Shown: piece by piece, positions 53,091 through 62,352 of the stretch | How the letters are laid out: the number at the start of each line of letters is the position of its first letter | How positions within the stretch are numbered: position 1 is the stretch's first letter | Origin: Hankyongella ginsenosidimutans | GTDB taxonomy: Bacteria > Pseudomonadota > Alphaproteobacteria > Sphingomonadales > Sphingomonadaceae | Length of the DNA: 64,000 bases | Assembly (NCBI RefSeq): GCF_005144965.1 | Contig: NZ_CP039704.1 | Coordinates: 2,464,001-2,528,000 of the forward strand | Direction: 5' to 3' | Made by a program: the position numbers and the translations under genes | Notes under the pieces: generated by a model | Database searches by the model: none | Seen by the model: only the letters and a program-made list of their open reading frames with translations | What the model was told of the DNA's origin: nothing

Positions 53091-53216
53091 ATGCGGATCG
53101 TCGTCTTGCTGCTGCTTGCGCTTCTGCAGGTGTCGCCAGCGCACGCCGGGATGACGGCGCTCATTGTCTACAAGCAGGATGGGCAAGCCGTCGAGGCGGC
53201 GCTGGCGTCCCGATAA
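53091..53216 (+). CDS. Small secreted peptide (41 aa), uncharacterised
   Basis: A short open frame with an ideal AGGAGG ribosome-binding site (53081-53086) 4 nt before the ATG. The product is a textbook signal peptide (MRIVVLLLLALLQVSPAHA, AxA cleavage site) followed by only about 22 residues (GMTALIVYKQDGQAVEAAL then ASR). Either it is a true small exported peptide, or a longer protein cut short by one of the frameshifts common in this window. Confidence 0.5.
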   Translation: MRIVVLLLLALLQVSPAHAGMTALIVYKQDGQAVEAALASR

Positions 53217-53288
53217 ACGCAGGCGCAAAGGTCTATTTTGCAATTTTCCCTGTCGCCAAGGGCGAGAATTCGCGTTAGCCTCACCGAT

Positions 53289-53834
53289 ATGAGGGAAGCA
53301 GCACTAAAGATCGAAAACGGTGCCCCGCGTGTCATGAGCACGGCACGGCTGTATGGCATCCGCATGTCGTCGCTCGATTTTCCGGATATGTGGGAGTTGA
53401 ACGACGATCCGTCGGTTGCGGCCTCCATCTCGCCGACCGGTGTCCCGCTGCCCGAGGCCGACCAGCAGCGGGCGCTTGAACGCCACATTGCCCATTGGGA
53501 GCAGCATGGTTTCGGGCTTTATGTGCTGCACCGGGTGAAGGATGGTGCGGTCATCGGCTATTGCGGATTGATTTCGCGGCTGATCGATGGCGAACCGGAG
53601 ACGGACGTCGCCTATGCCTTGAAGCCGGCCTATTGGGGGCATGGCTATGGCACAGAGGCGGCGCGCAAGGTCGTCGACGTCGCCTTCCGGTCCCTGCACC
53701 TGCCAAACGTCGTCTGTCTGGTGCAACCGGCCAACAAGGCGTCCCGTCATGTTGCGGACAAATGCGGCTTCCAGTTCGAAAAGCACGTCGATCACGCCGG
53801 CCTGCCGCACCTGTTTTACCGCCTGCATGCATAA
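53289..53834 (+). CDS. GNAT family acetyltransferase, RimJ/RimL type
   Basis: N-acetyltransferase of the RimJ/L group, substrate unknown. TARLYGIRMSSLDFPDMWEL is the N-terminal strand-helix; FGLYVLHRVKDGAVIGYCGL the central beta hairpin; DVAYALKPAYWGHGYGTEAA includes the acetyl-CoA loop; NKASRHVADKCGFQFEKHVD the late motif. Start options are 53238, 53289 and 53334; 53334 (MSTARLYG) is closest to the usual domain edge. Intact. Confidence 0.88.
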   Translation: MREAALKIENGAPRVMSTARLYGIRMSSLDFPDMWELNDDPSVAASISPTGVPLPEADQQRALERHIAHWEQHGFGLYVLHRVKDGAVIGYCGLISRLIDGEPETDVAYALKPAYWGHGYGTEAARKVVDVAFRSLHLPNVVCLVQPANKASRHVADKCGFQFEKHVDHAGLPHLFYRLHA

Positions 53835-53891
53835 GGCTTGCGGCATCCCGCAGAATTGAATCTGAAAAACGCCCGGCCGACTACAAAGCAG

Positions 53892-53943
53892 CGTCATTCC
53901 GGCGAGCGCCGGAATGACGACAGATATGAGTTTTCAGCAGCCC
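53892..53943. repeat. REP-like palindrome with a partial MITE end
   Basis: CGTCATTCCGGCG and CGCCGGAATGACG are perfect 13-bp arms around AG (53892-53919). TTTTCAGCAGCC (53931-53942) follows, matching the end repeat of the larger element at 59817. It is probably a decayed copy. It separates a GNAT gene from the convergent mini-receptor gene. Confidence 0.6.
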
Positions 53944-53944
53944 G

Positions 53945-54317
53945 TCAGGCTGCCATGGGCGTTTGCGTGCGGGCGATCTGTTCGACGGCGTCCACCCCGG
54001 CGCGGCCAAGCTGGTCGAGCTTGTTGGTCATCTCCATCAGCGCCTTCAGAGTCGCGGCGATTTCGCCAGTCGCGGACGAGGTCTGGCCTGCCAACGCCTT
54101 CACTTCGCCGGCGACGACCGCGAAGCCGCGGCCGGCGTCGCCCGCGCGCGGCCTCGATGGTGGCGTTGAGCGCCAGCAGGTTGGTCTGGCTGGCGATGGC
54201 ATCGATCTGCTTGGAAATCTTCTCAACCTTGGACAGCTCTGTCAGCAGGCTGGTTAGCTCGTTGGCGATCTGGCCCATGGTTTCACGCGCTTTTCCAATA
54301 GCTTGATCTTGATGCAT
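53945..54317 (-). CDS. Stand-alone chemoreceptor signalling domain, one frameshift
   Basis: Only the tip of a methyl-accepting protein signalling hairpin is encoded: VEKISKQIDAIASQTNLLAL, then NATIEAARAGDAGRGFAVVA, GEVKALAGQTSSATGEIAA. No membrane segment, HAMP or sensory domain is present; start 54317 gives about 124 aa. The frame breaks near 54150, where AGDAGRGFAVVAG continues in the other frame. It could be a soluble mini-receptor that interacts with CheA/CheW, or the remnant of a larger receptor. Confidence 0.7.
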
Positions 54318-54481
54318 CGTATGTCTCCAACTCGGCGGCAACGGATTAATCGGGACCTAAAGGATCCCTGTGGTCGTCTTCTTTCTGGCGGTGTCGCGGT
54401 TAATTCCGCGTAAAACACCAGCAGGGCGCTGACGATTTTCCGGGGATTGAGCGGTCGGTTTTCACAGGCTAAAACGCTGCC

Positions 54482-54679
54482 ATGAGTGAAACCTTGGAAT
54501 GGGCGCTTGGGCTGGGCATACTGTTCGCCTTCGCCGCGTTCGCGCTGGGCGGCAACATGCTGATGCGCGGGCAGGACAAGCGTCGTGCCTGGCTGCTGAT
54601 CCTGGTCGGGCTGGTGTTGTGCTGGAATCTTTACAATTTCAGCGGTATCGCCAACCTGTTGGCAAATGCAGAGCCGTAA
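54482..54679 (+). CDS. Small membrane protein (65 aa), uncharacterised
   Basis: Two hydrophobic helices: residues 7-28 (WALGLGILFAFAAFALGGNM) and 36-57 (AWLLILVGLVLCWNLYNFSG), joined by a basic turn MRGQDKRR. This is a plausible helical hairpin in the inner membrane. No family is recognised. It is followed on the same strand by another tiny membrane ORF. Confidence 0.6.
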   Translation: MSETLEWALGLGILFAFAAFALGGNMLMRGQDKRRAWLLILVGLVLCWNLYNFSGIANLLANAEP

Positions 54680-54739
54680 AGTGCCAGCGCCTGCCACCCC
54701 ACACCAAACCGACTCTCAAAACATGGGGAGCGACCGTCT

Positions 54740-54859
54740 GTGAAGATCATCCTGCAATCGCTGTTTCTGGCGGTCGCCATCATGGTAGTGGTGATGGGAA
54801 CGGCGCATGTGCTGGTGCCGCAATTCAACTACAACAGCCAGAGCAAGGCCCCGGAATAG
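54740..54859 (+). CDS. Very small membrane peptide (39 aa), uncharacterised
   Basis: GTG start with GGGGAG (54725-54730) upstream. The product is one transmembrane segment (IILQSLFLAVAIMVVVMGTA) with a short polar tail ending QSKAPE. It lies 60 bp after the 65-aa membrane ORF, so the two may form a unit. Support is moderate, from composition and ribosome-binding site only. Confidence 0.45.
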   Translation: MKIILQSLFLAVAIMVVVMGTAHVLVPQFNYNSQSKAPE

Positions 54860-54865
54860 AGGTCG

Positions 54866-56222
54866 TCACACGCCGCGCCCCATCGCCGTGTTGAGGGCGA
54901 TCAGCGCGTTGCCAGTGCGTGCCTGGGCCGAGGCCAGCCGGCTTTGCGCATCGAGTAGGCCCTGTTCTGCAGTCAGGACGTTCAGGAGTGGCGACAAGCC
55001 GGCAGTGTAGCGCGAACGCGCCAGTGCTGTTTCCTGCGCCGCCGCAGCGACCGCCTTGGCCAGCGTTTCGGATTCGCCCTGCGCGGCGCCCAGCTCGTTC
55101 AGCGCGCGCTCGACTTCCGATAGCGCGTCGACCACCGCCTGAGCATAGGTCTCCGCCGCGATCGCCTGCTGCGCCTTAGCGGCATTTATCGCTGCGCGGG
55201 TTCGGCCGAAATTGAACAACGGCGCTGTGAATTCCGCCGCAGCCGAACGCACCAGGCCCGGCCCGGCGAACAGGCTCTCGGGCGCGTAGGTCTGGGCACC
55301 GACAATCCCCGACAGCGACAGCTTGGGCCAGCGGTCGCGCTGGGCCGCCGTCACTGTGTACCCCGTCGCTGCCAGGCGCAGTTCAGCGGCTTTCAAGTCC
55401 GGACGGCTGGCGACAACGGTCAGCGGCGCGCTGAGCGTCGGTGCTGCGGCTCCCAACGGAATCGGTATCTGGCTCGATAAGAGGTCGGACAGTCCGCCGG
55501 GATTGAGTCCGAGCAGCGCCTCCAGCGCCAGCGCGGAGCTGCGCGCCACGCCCTTGTAGGATGGGACCAGCGCCTTGGCGCGCGCCAGTGCGGCGTCGGC
55601 CTGCGCGGGGTCGAGGCCGCTGGCCAGTCCGGCTTTTCGCGGCTTTTCGCCAAATCGAGGGCGGCCGACAGCGAATCGACGGTGCCCTGTGCAATCACAG
55701 CCTGATGCTCGGCTTCCGCCCAGGCGATATAGAGCCGAGCCGCGGCGGCGCGTGCGGAGAGCCTGGCGCCTCCAGGTCAGCACCTGCCGCCTTGGCGTCC
55801 GAAAGCGCCGCCAGACGTCGCGCACGACCGGCACCGGAGAGGTCGACATCCCAGAGCAGATTGAGCGCGGCACGGCCATTGTAGTTGCGGGTGGCGCGGT
55901 CGCCCTGCTGGCCGTAGCCAGCGCTGCCGCCGTAGGTGAACAGCGGCAGCAGGTCAGCGCGCGCGCGCGCCAGCGCCGCTTCCGCCGAATCGAGGCGCGC
56001 CTCGGCGATCCGGACGCTGCTGACGTTGCCTGCGCGCTCCACTACCCTTTGAAAGGCAGGGTCCGCAAAGTCGTGCCACCATGCGCCGTCGGCAGTCGAT
56101 GCCGGCGCATCGGGCGCGCGCTGGGTCCAGCCGGCGGGGGCGTGAACGGCGGGCGACGGTGGCGCCTCGACGGCGCAGGCCGCCAAGGCGGTCGAGAGGA
56201 GGGCGAGGGTGAACGCGCGCAT
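54866..56222 (-). CDS. RND/ABC efflux outer-membrane lipoprotein, NodT/TolC-like, frameshifted
   Basis: Outer-membrane channel of a tripartite exporter. The N-terminus has a lipobox (STALAACAVEAPPSP), then GAWWHDFADPAFQRVVERAG, a NodT-family hallmark. Coiled-coil barrel helices follow (ARLDSAEAALARARADLLPL; RPDLKAAELRLAATGYTVTA; PLFNFGRTRAAINAAKAQQA; ARSRYTAGLSPLLNVLTAEQ). Breaks near 55765 and 55640. About 452 aa. It is the last gene of the exporter operon. Confidence 0.88.
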
Positions 56223-56224
56223 GG

Positions 56225-57232
56225 CTATTTATTCTCCGAAGTCTGGAGCGGCGCACTGTCGATGAACACGTCCATGCGCTGGCCGGCAAAGGCGGGATAG
56301 GCTTTCGGGTCGAACCAGAACAACGCCTCGATCACCCGGGTGTCGACCCGTTCGCCACCGCCCGCCAGGGTGCGCTTGTTCTGTGCTTCCGGCTCGAAAC
56401 GTACAAAGCCCAAGGGGATACGCTTGTTTGTTGTCGCACCGCGGAAGCTGCCTTCGGCCCTCGCCCCGGTGTGTACGCGGCCGATGTCTTCCTCTGCAAT
56501 CTCGACGCGGACGTGCAGCCGTTCGTCGGACCCGATGGTCAGCAAGGGTTCTGCCTGCGGTCCAGCAGCGGCGAACTCGCCCGGCCGCACGTTGACACGC
56601 CAGACCCGCCCGGCGATCGGTGCCGTGACCGTCAGGCGATCGAGGTCGGTCTCGATTTGGCTCAACCTGGCTTTCGCAGCGGCCAGATCGGCTTCAGCGA
56701 CCTGAACCTGCGCCCGCGCCTGCTTGACCGCGACCGCCGCGCGCTGGCTGGCGAACCGCTGGCGATCGGTTTCGTCCGTCGAGACGGCGCGCTGATCCTG
56801 AACGGCCGCGTAAAGCTTCAGCCGCGTGGCCTGGTCGGCGGCGGTGATCTCGGCGGCGGCGAGCCCTGCACGCGCTGCCGTCACCTGTGCCTCCGCCGCT
56901 TTGACGTCGGCTGCCGCTGTCTCGCGCGCGGCGCGCTGCGCCCGTGCATCCTGCCGGAACAGCGGCGCTCCCTTGGTGACATGGGCCCCGGCCTGCACCA
57001 GCACGTCGCGCACGACGCCCGGCAATTCCGGCGCGACGGCGATCAGCTCGCTGCTCGGCTCGACAATCCCAACCGCCCCGACCATGCCGTCGCGGGAGGC
57101 ATGCGCGGGCGGCAGCGGCGGCACGGCGGCCTTAGGTGCCGGCTCGATGACGGAAACTGCGGCGAAGGCGAACATGGCCAGCGCGATCGCCGGCAAGACC
57201 CAGCCGCGCAGGCGCTTAAGCAACGGTTTCAT
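56225..57232 (-). CDS. HlyD/DevB-like membrane fusion protein
   Basis: Periplasmic adaptor linking the ABC transporter to the outer-membrane channel. Single N-terminal anchor (WVLPAIALAMFAFAAVSVIE), barrel-sandwich/lipoyl halves (APELPGVVRDVLVQAGAHV and LTVTAPIAGRVWRVNVRPGE), and a long helical hairpin between them (AADVKAAEAQVTAARAGLAA; KQARAQVQVAEADLAAAKAR). 335 aa, intact. The combination with DevA- and DevC-like partners resembles cyanobacterial DevBCA exporters. Confidence 0.88.
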   Translation of the reverse strand: MKPLLKRLRGWVLPAIALAMFAFAAVSVIEPAPKAAVPPLPPAHASRDGMVGAVGIVEPSSELIAVAPELPGVVRDVLVQAGAHVTKGAPLFRQDARAQRAARETAAADVKAAEAQVTAARAGLAAAEITAADQATRLKLYAAVQDQRAVSTDETDRQRFASQRAAVAVKQARAQVQVAEADLAAAKARLSQIETDLDRLTVTAPIAGRVWRVNVRPGEFAAAGPQAEPLLTIGSDERLHVRVEIAEEDIGRVHTGARAEGSFRGATTNKRIPLGFVRFEPEAQNKRTLAGGGERVDTRVIEALFWFDPKAYPAFAGQRMDVFIDSAPLQTSENK

Positions 57233-57929
57233 GGGTTCTCACTCCTGATTGTGCGCGGTCGTCGGACAGGATGCGGCCGTCCTCCATCGAGATCAGACGG
57301 TCCGCCAGGTCGAAGATACGGTTGTCATGGGTGACGACGAGAACCGCACGCTTGGCGTCGCTTGAGGCCGCACGCAGCAACTCCATCACCGTGTGCCCGG
57401 TCGCCGCATCGAGCGCTGCTGTCGGTTCATCGCAGACGACCAGTGCCGGTGCGTGCACCAGCGCCCGGGCGATCGCCACCCGCTGCTGCTGCCCGCCGGA
57501 GAGCTGGCGTGGAAGCTTGTGCAGATGGTCCTTCATGCCCAGTTGTTCGAGCAATGGCGCAGCCCTGCGCGCTGCCTCCTCGAGTGATGCGCCGCCGGCA
57601 ACCAGGGAATGGCGGCGTTTTCGGCGACCGTGAGACTGGGCAGCAGGTTATACTGCTGGAAGATGAATCCGATGGCGTGACGACGAAAGCGAACCAGGTC
57701 CGCGTCGCGCATCCGGGTCAGGCTCGCCCAGAACCCGGATATCGCCGGATGTCGGCCGCAGGATGCCGGACAGGATCGAAAGCAGCGTGGTCTTGCCGCA
57801 GCCGGAAGGGCCGACCAGCATGGTCAGTTCGCCCAGCTCCAGCGCCAGATCGATGCCGTGCAGCACGCGCACCATCCGCTCGCCGGCTGGAAATTCCATA
57901 ATAATTTTATCGGTTTCCGCTGCGAACAT
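57216..57929 (-). CDS. ABC transporter ATP-binding protein (DevA/MacB type), frameshifted
   Basis: ATPase of the exporter. Walker A in MLVGPSGCGKTTLLSIL at about residues 37-53, Q-loop area AIGFIFQQYNLLPSLTVAEN, signature LSGGQQQRVAIARALVHA, Walker B ALVVCDEPTAALDAATG, His switch LVVTHDNRIFDLADR. Breaks near 57700 and near 57600. About 237 aa. It overlaps the adaptor gene by 17 bp. Confidence 0.92.
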
Positions 57930-57932
57930 AGC

Positions 57933-59069
57933 CTAGCCTCTAAACACGATGGCAGGGTCGACCACGAACACCCGGCGCACGCTGGCGATGCAGGAAAGCG
58001 CAAGAATCACGGCGACGACAACACCGGTGCCGACCATGACCTGCCAGGGCAGGCCGAACGCCTCCAGCGCCGGCAGATGGCTGGTGGCGGCGAAAAGGCC
58101 GCGCAGCCACCAATCCCAGGCCATAGCCGATGGCGCCGACAATTCCGGCCTGCACCAGCACCATGCGCAGGATCTGCGTGTTGGTGGTGCCGATCGCCTT
58201 GAGCGCGCCGAACTGGCGGATATTCTCGACCACGAACAGATAGAAGGTCTGCGCCGTGATCGCAGCGCCGACGATAAATCCCAGCATGACTGTAATCGAG
58301 AAATTCACTGGGATTCCCGTGCGTTGCAGATAATAGTTTATACTGCGCCACATGAACTGGCGGGCGGTCAGCGCCTGCAGGCCGGTCTCCTGTGCGATGC
58401 GTTGCGCCAGCGCCTCCGGCGCAATGCCGGGGCCGCCTTGACCAGCACGAACGACATCTTCTTGCGCTGCGGTGGGGTGATGCGCACCACGTCCGAATAC
58501 TTCATGTAGGCGATTGGGAAGGTGATGAACGGCGGGGACACATCGGCAACACCGGTTATGACGACGCGGTGATCGTTGATCTCGGCGCTGCGGCCGACCG
58601 GCACATCCTGCCCGGGCCAGATGAAGTTGGCACCCTGAACATCGAAGACGATGGCATCCGGCTGCCGCAGGCTCTCGACCGAGCCTTTCAACCATGTTTT
58701 CGGTGCGCCGACCAGCGAACTGTCGTCGACGCCAACCAGGTTGATCTGGTTCAGCAGCCCGGTCGGCGTGCGCAGAATCACCAGGCCTTTGTAGAGCGGT
58801 GCCGCCCAGCGCACGCCCGGAACGCCGCGCACACGATAGAGTTCGGTATCGCGCAGGGGTTCGACCTCGTCCACGTAACTGACCCGCGGGTCCATCACCC
58901 AGATGTCGGTCTCGCGCACGTCGAGCACCTGATTGGCGGTGCGCTTCATGATGTTGATGAAAATCGAAACCTGCTGCGACATCATCAACGTCGCAAAGGC
59001 GATACCGAAGATCAGGCCGAAATATTTCGCCCGATCGCCGGTGAGCATACGAATGGCGACCTTTAGCAT
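57933..59069 (-). CDS. ABC transporter permease (DevC/FtsX-like), frameshifted
   Basis: Four-helix MacB/FtsX-type permease. First helix RAKYFGLIFGIAFATLMMSQ, then a large extracytoplasmic domain (VRETDIWVMDPRVSYVDEVE; NQINLVGVDDSSLVGAPKTW). After a break near 58440 the core membrane half follows: VNFSITVMLGFIVGAAITAQ, FGALKAIGTTNTQILRMVLV, GIVGAIGYGLGLVAA, and after a break near 58100 QVMVGTGVVVAVILALSCIA, ending DPAIVFRG. About 380 aa. It is the first gene of the exporter operon, divergent from TetR. Confidence 0.88.
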
Positions 59070-59123
59070 CGCCTACCCCTCGAACAGCTTGCCGCTTGCC
59101 GTGAAGACGGATAAAATGAAACT

Positions 59124-59170
59124 GGTGAGTTCAATAACTCCACGCGACGCATTTGTAAACTAGGAAGTTT
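59124..59170. promoter_or_regulatory. Candidate operators between the exporter operon and TetR gene
   Basis: Two palindromes lie in the divergent gap: GAGTT-CAAT-AACTC (59127-59140) and AAACT-AGGA-AGTTT (59157-59170). The second ends 7 bp before the TetR start. TetR regulators commonly repress themselves and a divergent transporter from such a site; which palindrome is used cannot be told here. Confidence 0.5.
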
Positions 59171-59177
59171 TATAAAT

Positions 59178-59820
59178 ATGGCCGACGTCGAAGTAGCGGC
59201 GCGCCCTCCCGCCAAGCGCGGGCCCCGTCGATCCTGGAAAGCGGGCGGCGATCATCGATGCCGCGGGCTGCGCCTTCATCACGGACGGGTTCGCCGGTGC
59301 GACGATGGACCAGATCGCTGCACTCGCCGGGGTCTCGAAGCTCACCCTCTATCGCCACTTCGGTTCGAAGGAGGAGCTGTTTGGCGCTGCGCTGAAGACC
59401 AAGTGCGATGAATTGATGGATCCTGAAACTTTGGATCAGGCGCGCGCCCTGCCGCTGCGCGATGGCCTGGTCAATGTCGCACGCGCGTTCCTGAACCTCA
59501 TTATCGCGCCGGAATGCATCGCAATTCACCGCGTTCTCTGCGTTGAGGCCGAGAGAAACCCGGGCCTTGCCAAGCTGTTTTTCCAGAACGCCATTCTGTA
59601 CACCAAGGCGAAGGTAATCGCCTTCCTGACCCATTATGTGGACCGGGGCGAGCTGCGGATCGCGGACATCGAAATGGCTGCGTGGGACCTGCTGTCCCTG
59701 GTGAAAACCCGGCCGCACATGAGCGTCCTACTCGGGATCCAGCAAGTTGCTCCGGCGGACATTGATCGCCACGTCGCGCACTGCGTCGATCTGGTGCTGG
59801 TGGCCTGGCGCGCGGCCTAG
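59178..59820 (+). CDS. TetR/AcrR family transcriptional regulator, frameshifted
   Basis: Likely repressor of the divergent exporter. The N-terminal HTH region: AAIIDAAGCAFITDGFAGAT, MDQIAALAGVSKLTLYRHFG, SKEELFGAAL. The C-terminal ligand-binding domain (LIIAPECIAIHRVLCVEAER, FFQNAILYTKAKVIAFLTHY) resembles the AefR-like group. The frame breaks near 59230-59250, between AARPPAKRG and AAIIDAAG. About 214 aa. The TAG stop lies in the end of a repeat element. Confidence 0.9.
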
Positions 59821-59995
59821 CAGGCTGCTGAAAAGTGGAAAAATACAGACTCATCTCGTCATTCCGGCGAAGGCCGGAATCCATGGGAGCATATATATGC
59901 AACGAATATAAGGCGTTAGCCATGGACCCCGGCCTCCGCTGGGGTGACGACTGTGAGTATGCAGTGCGGGAAATCACTTTTCAGCAACCTGCTAG
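59817..59995. mobile_element. MITE-like element with 21-bp terminal inverted repeats
   Basis: CTAGCAGGCTGCTGAAAAGT (59817-59836, then G) and its inverted partner at 59975-59995 match at 20 of 21 positions. The inside holds GTCATTCCGGCGAAGGCCGG near 59858 and an inverted ATGGACCCCGGCCTCCGCTG near 59922, typical alphaproteobacterial intergenic repeats. It encodes no protein. The left end supplies the stop codon of the TetR gene; the right end abuts the next palindrome. Confidence 0.65.
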
Positions 59996-60044
59996 AGCGA
60001 TTTCTTAATCGTCAGATGATGCCATCTGACTGGAAATCGCTCTA
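59993..60044. repeat. TAGAGCGATTTC palindromic repeat, copy 1
   Basis: Outer arms TAGAGCGATTTC and GAAATCGCTCTA, inner arms GTCAGATG (60011-60018) and CATCTGAC (60023-60030). On the minus strand its first bases TAG are the stop codon of the FNR-type gene. A related element follows terC at 63866. It may act as a bidirectional terminator between convergent genes. Confidence 0.65.
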
Positions 60045-60774
60045 ATTCATCCCGATTGACTTCAGGCGGCTGCGATCCACGATGCTGAACTCAGTGCGGC
60101 TGAGTTCATCCACCAGGCCGTCGTCTTTCAACTGTTTCACCGTCCTGCTGAGCGTCTCCAGGCGAATGGCCAGATAATCCGCGATGTCCTGACGCGACAT
60201 CGGTACGGCGAAATGACTGCCCCTAACGGCGTCCTGCGGCTGAGCATGGTGAAAAAGCTCGCGACCCGCTCCATCGCCGTCTTCTGCCCAAGCAGCATCA
60301 TATGGTCCTGCGCCTTCACCAGCTCGGTATCGGCGCTCTGAATCAGGCGATCCTTGATGCCCGGATGCTCCTCGCTGAGTTGCGCCAGCCCGCTGTGGGA
60401 AAACCGGCAAGCGCGGCTGGCGCTCAAGGCTTCGGCGGAAAAGGGCAGGTGCTTGGTGGGCATCAGGCCGACGAAATCGCCGGGAAACAGAAAGCCGGTG
60501 ATTTGTCGGCGGCCGTCCGCCAGCAGCTTGGTCAGGCGCAGGCAGCCCTCGGTGATGATGTAGAGGCTGTCGTTCGGCTCGCCTTCAACGATGAGCGACT
60601 GCTCACGCGCCAGCACGACATGCGTGAGGCGGTTTTCAGCGACTCCAGCTCGTCGCTGTTCAGGTCGGCACAAATCGACTCATCGCGCACCAGGCAGGCG
60701 TCACAGACCGGGTCGTGCAACTTGCCATGTCCGCACAGCGGGGAATCGCGTAAGATTGACAAAGACAGCTCCAC
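60042..60774 (-). CDS. FNR-type oxygen-responsive regulator, frameshifted
   Basis: Crp/Fnr family activator with an oxygen-labile 4Fe-4S cluster. N-terminal cysteines at about residues 24, 27 and 35 (CDACLVRDESIC, Cx2Cx7C), with a fourth candidate in SASRACRFSHSGL. The cyclic-nucleotide-like fold follows (LIVEGEPNDSLYIITEGCLR, FLFPGDFVGLMPTKHLPF), then a dimer helix and winged HTH (MSRQDIADYLAIRLETLSRT, VKQLKDDGLV). Breaks near 60640 and 60220. About 244 aa. FNR-box-like sites lie at hemN and ompW just upstream. Confidence 0.9.
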
Positions 60775-60833
60775 GCCCAGTCGCGCATTTGAGGATAAGC
60801 GTTCGCTCGCGTGCAGGCAATACGCCTTTGCGT

Positions 60834-62176
60834 TTACACGGCTGCGCTGAATTGTCCGACGCCCGTCGTACTGCGCGCGTCGAATGCGTGGGCGACAAGG
60901 CGCGACAATTTGCGCGCTTCGGGGCGAATGGCCACATGGCGGCTGCGGTCCTGAATGATTTCCGCATCGAACAGGGGCGCGAGCGCGGCGAAGGAGCGGG
61001 CCAGCCGATCAATCGGCACGCCATATTCCTCGCAGCGGGCGCTGATATCGCAGGAAAACCGGCACAGCAGATCGTGAATAATACTGCGGCGCAGACGATC
61101 TTCGCGTGACAGCAGGACGCCGCGAGAAACGCTTGCCCCTGGTCAGCACACCCTCCCTGTAGCGGCCGATATGTTTCTCGTTCTGTGTATAAGCATCCTC
61201 GAACTGGCTGATCGCGGACGCCCCGATCCCGATCAGGCTCGAAGCGGGTCTTCAGTAAATCCTTGAAAATTCCTGTTTAATTTACCTTTCTGGGCGGCAA
61301 CGGCAATGCGCGATTGAGGGCGGGCGAAATGGTCAAAGCCAATCTCGATATAGCCGGCCCAACAATAGGTCCGACATCTGCTCTGCTAGCGCCAGGCGCA
61401 TGCCGCCATCTGCGAGCTTCGCTGTGTCGATCATGCGCTGATGCGGCCGCATATGCGGGACGTGGGCGTAACCGAAGACCGCCAGCCGATCCGGGTCCAG
61501 CGCGATGACATTCTCGACAGTCCGGGAGACCGTGCCGAGAGTCTGCTCCGGGAGCCCGTAAATGAGATCGAAGCCGATATCGACGATCCCCGCAGTGCGC
61601 AGGGCCGGTCACTCTGGCGATATGATTGAGCGGCTGGATGCGGTTGATTTGCCGCTGAACCGTGGCGTCCGTATCCTGCACGCCGAGACTGACGCGCGTC
61701 ACACCGAGCGCTGCAAGCGCACGGGCCTGCGCCACGTCGGCAAGCCGCGGATCCAGCTCGATGGCGATGCTCACGCCGTCCGTAAGGCCAATGTGTTGCT
61801 CAATGGCCTCCAGGATCGAATCCAGTTGCGCGATGGCCAGGAAATTCGGCGTCCCGCCGCCGAAATGCACCGTGACCACCCGGCCATGCCCCGCAAGCTC
61901 CCGGCCGATGTGGGCGATTTCCGCCCGTAATGCCTCGACATACCTTTGAACGCGTTCGGCATTGTTGCCGACCGTCATGCTGCAACCGCAATACCAGCAC
62001 AGTTGCGCACAGAACGGCACATGAATGTACAGCGACAGGGGTTCGTAGAGGCTGACGAGATGCAGCGCCTGCTCGCGGTCGGCATTGCCGACACCGTCAT
62101 GAAAATCGGCAGCCGTAGGATAACTTGTATACCGCGGCAGCGTTCTGGTCAGGAAAGGCAGCCAGGAGTCTCGCAT
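60834..62176 (-). CDS. hemN: Oxygen-independent coproporphyrinogen III oxidase, frameshifted
   Basis: Radical-SAM enzyme for anaerobic haem synthesis. [16 protein letters not shown] at the N-terminus, the cluster motif [16 protein letters not shown] (Cx3Cx2C), [20 protein letters not shown], and [20 protein letters not shown]. Later parts sit in other frames (breaks near 61600, 61270 and others): [18 protein letters not shown], then [20 protein letters not shown], ending GVGQFSAAV. About 448 aa. It follows the pattern of FNR-controlled genes. Confidence 0.92.
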
Positions 62177-62209
62177 ACCTCAATCTGGACTGTTTTACGC
62201 GCGGTGGTT

Positions 62210-62223
62210 TTGATCCAGGTCAA
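62210..62223. promoter_or_regulatory. FNR-box-like site upstream of hemN
   Basis: TTGAT-CCAG-GTCAA matches the FNR/FixK consensus TTGAT-N4-ATCAA at 9 of 10 defined positions. It is centred about 40 bp before the hemN start codon. Confidence 0.65.
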
Positions 62224-62279
62224 AAGGATGAAAATACTTATTAAATGTAACCTATAATCAACTATAAATATTTTTGCAT

Positions 62280-62293
62280 TTGCTTTAGATCAA
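62280..62293. promoter_or_regulatory. FNR-box-like site upstream of ompW
   Basis: TTGCT-TTAG-ATCAA matches the consensus at 9 of 10 positions. It is centred about 66 bp before the ompW ATG; a -41.5 placement would put the start of transcription near 62328 with TATGCA (about 62315) as a possible -10. Confidence 0.65.
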
Positions 62294-62352
62294 AATCTCC
62301 CCGGCTTGGCGCGTTATGCAGCCCCTACAATTCGTTGTCGAAGGGGACAAAA

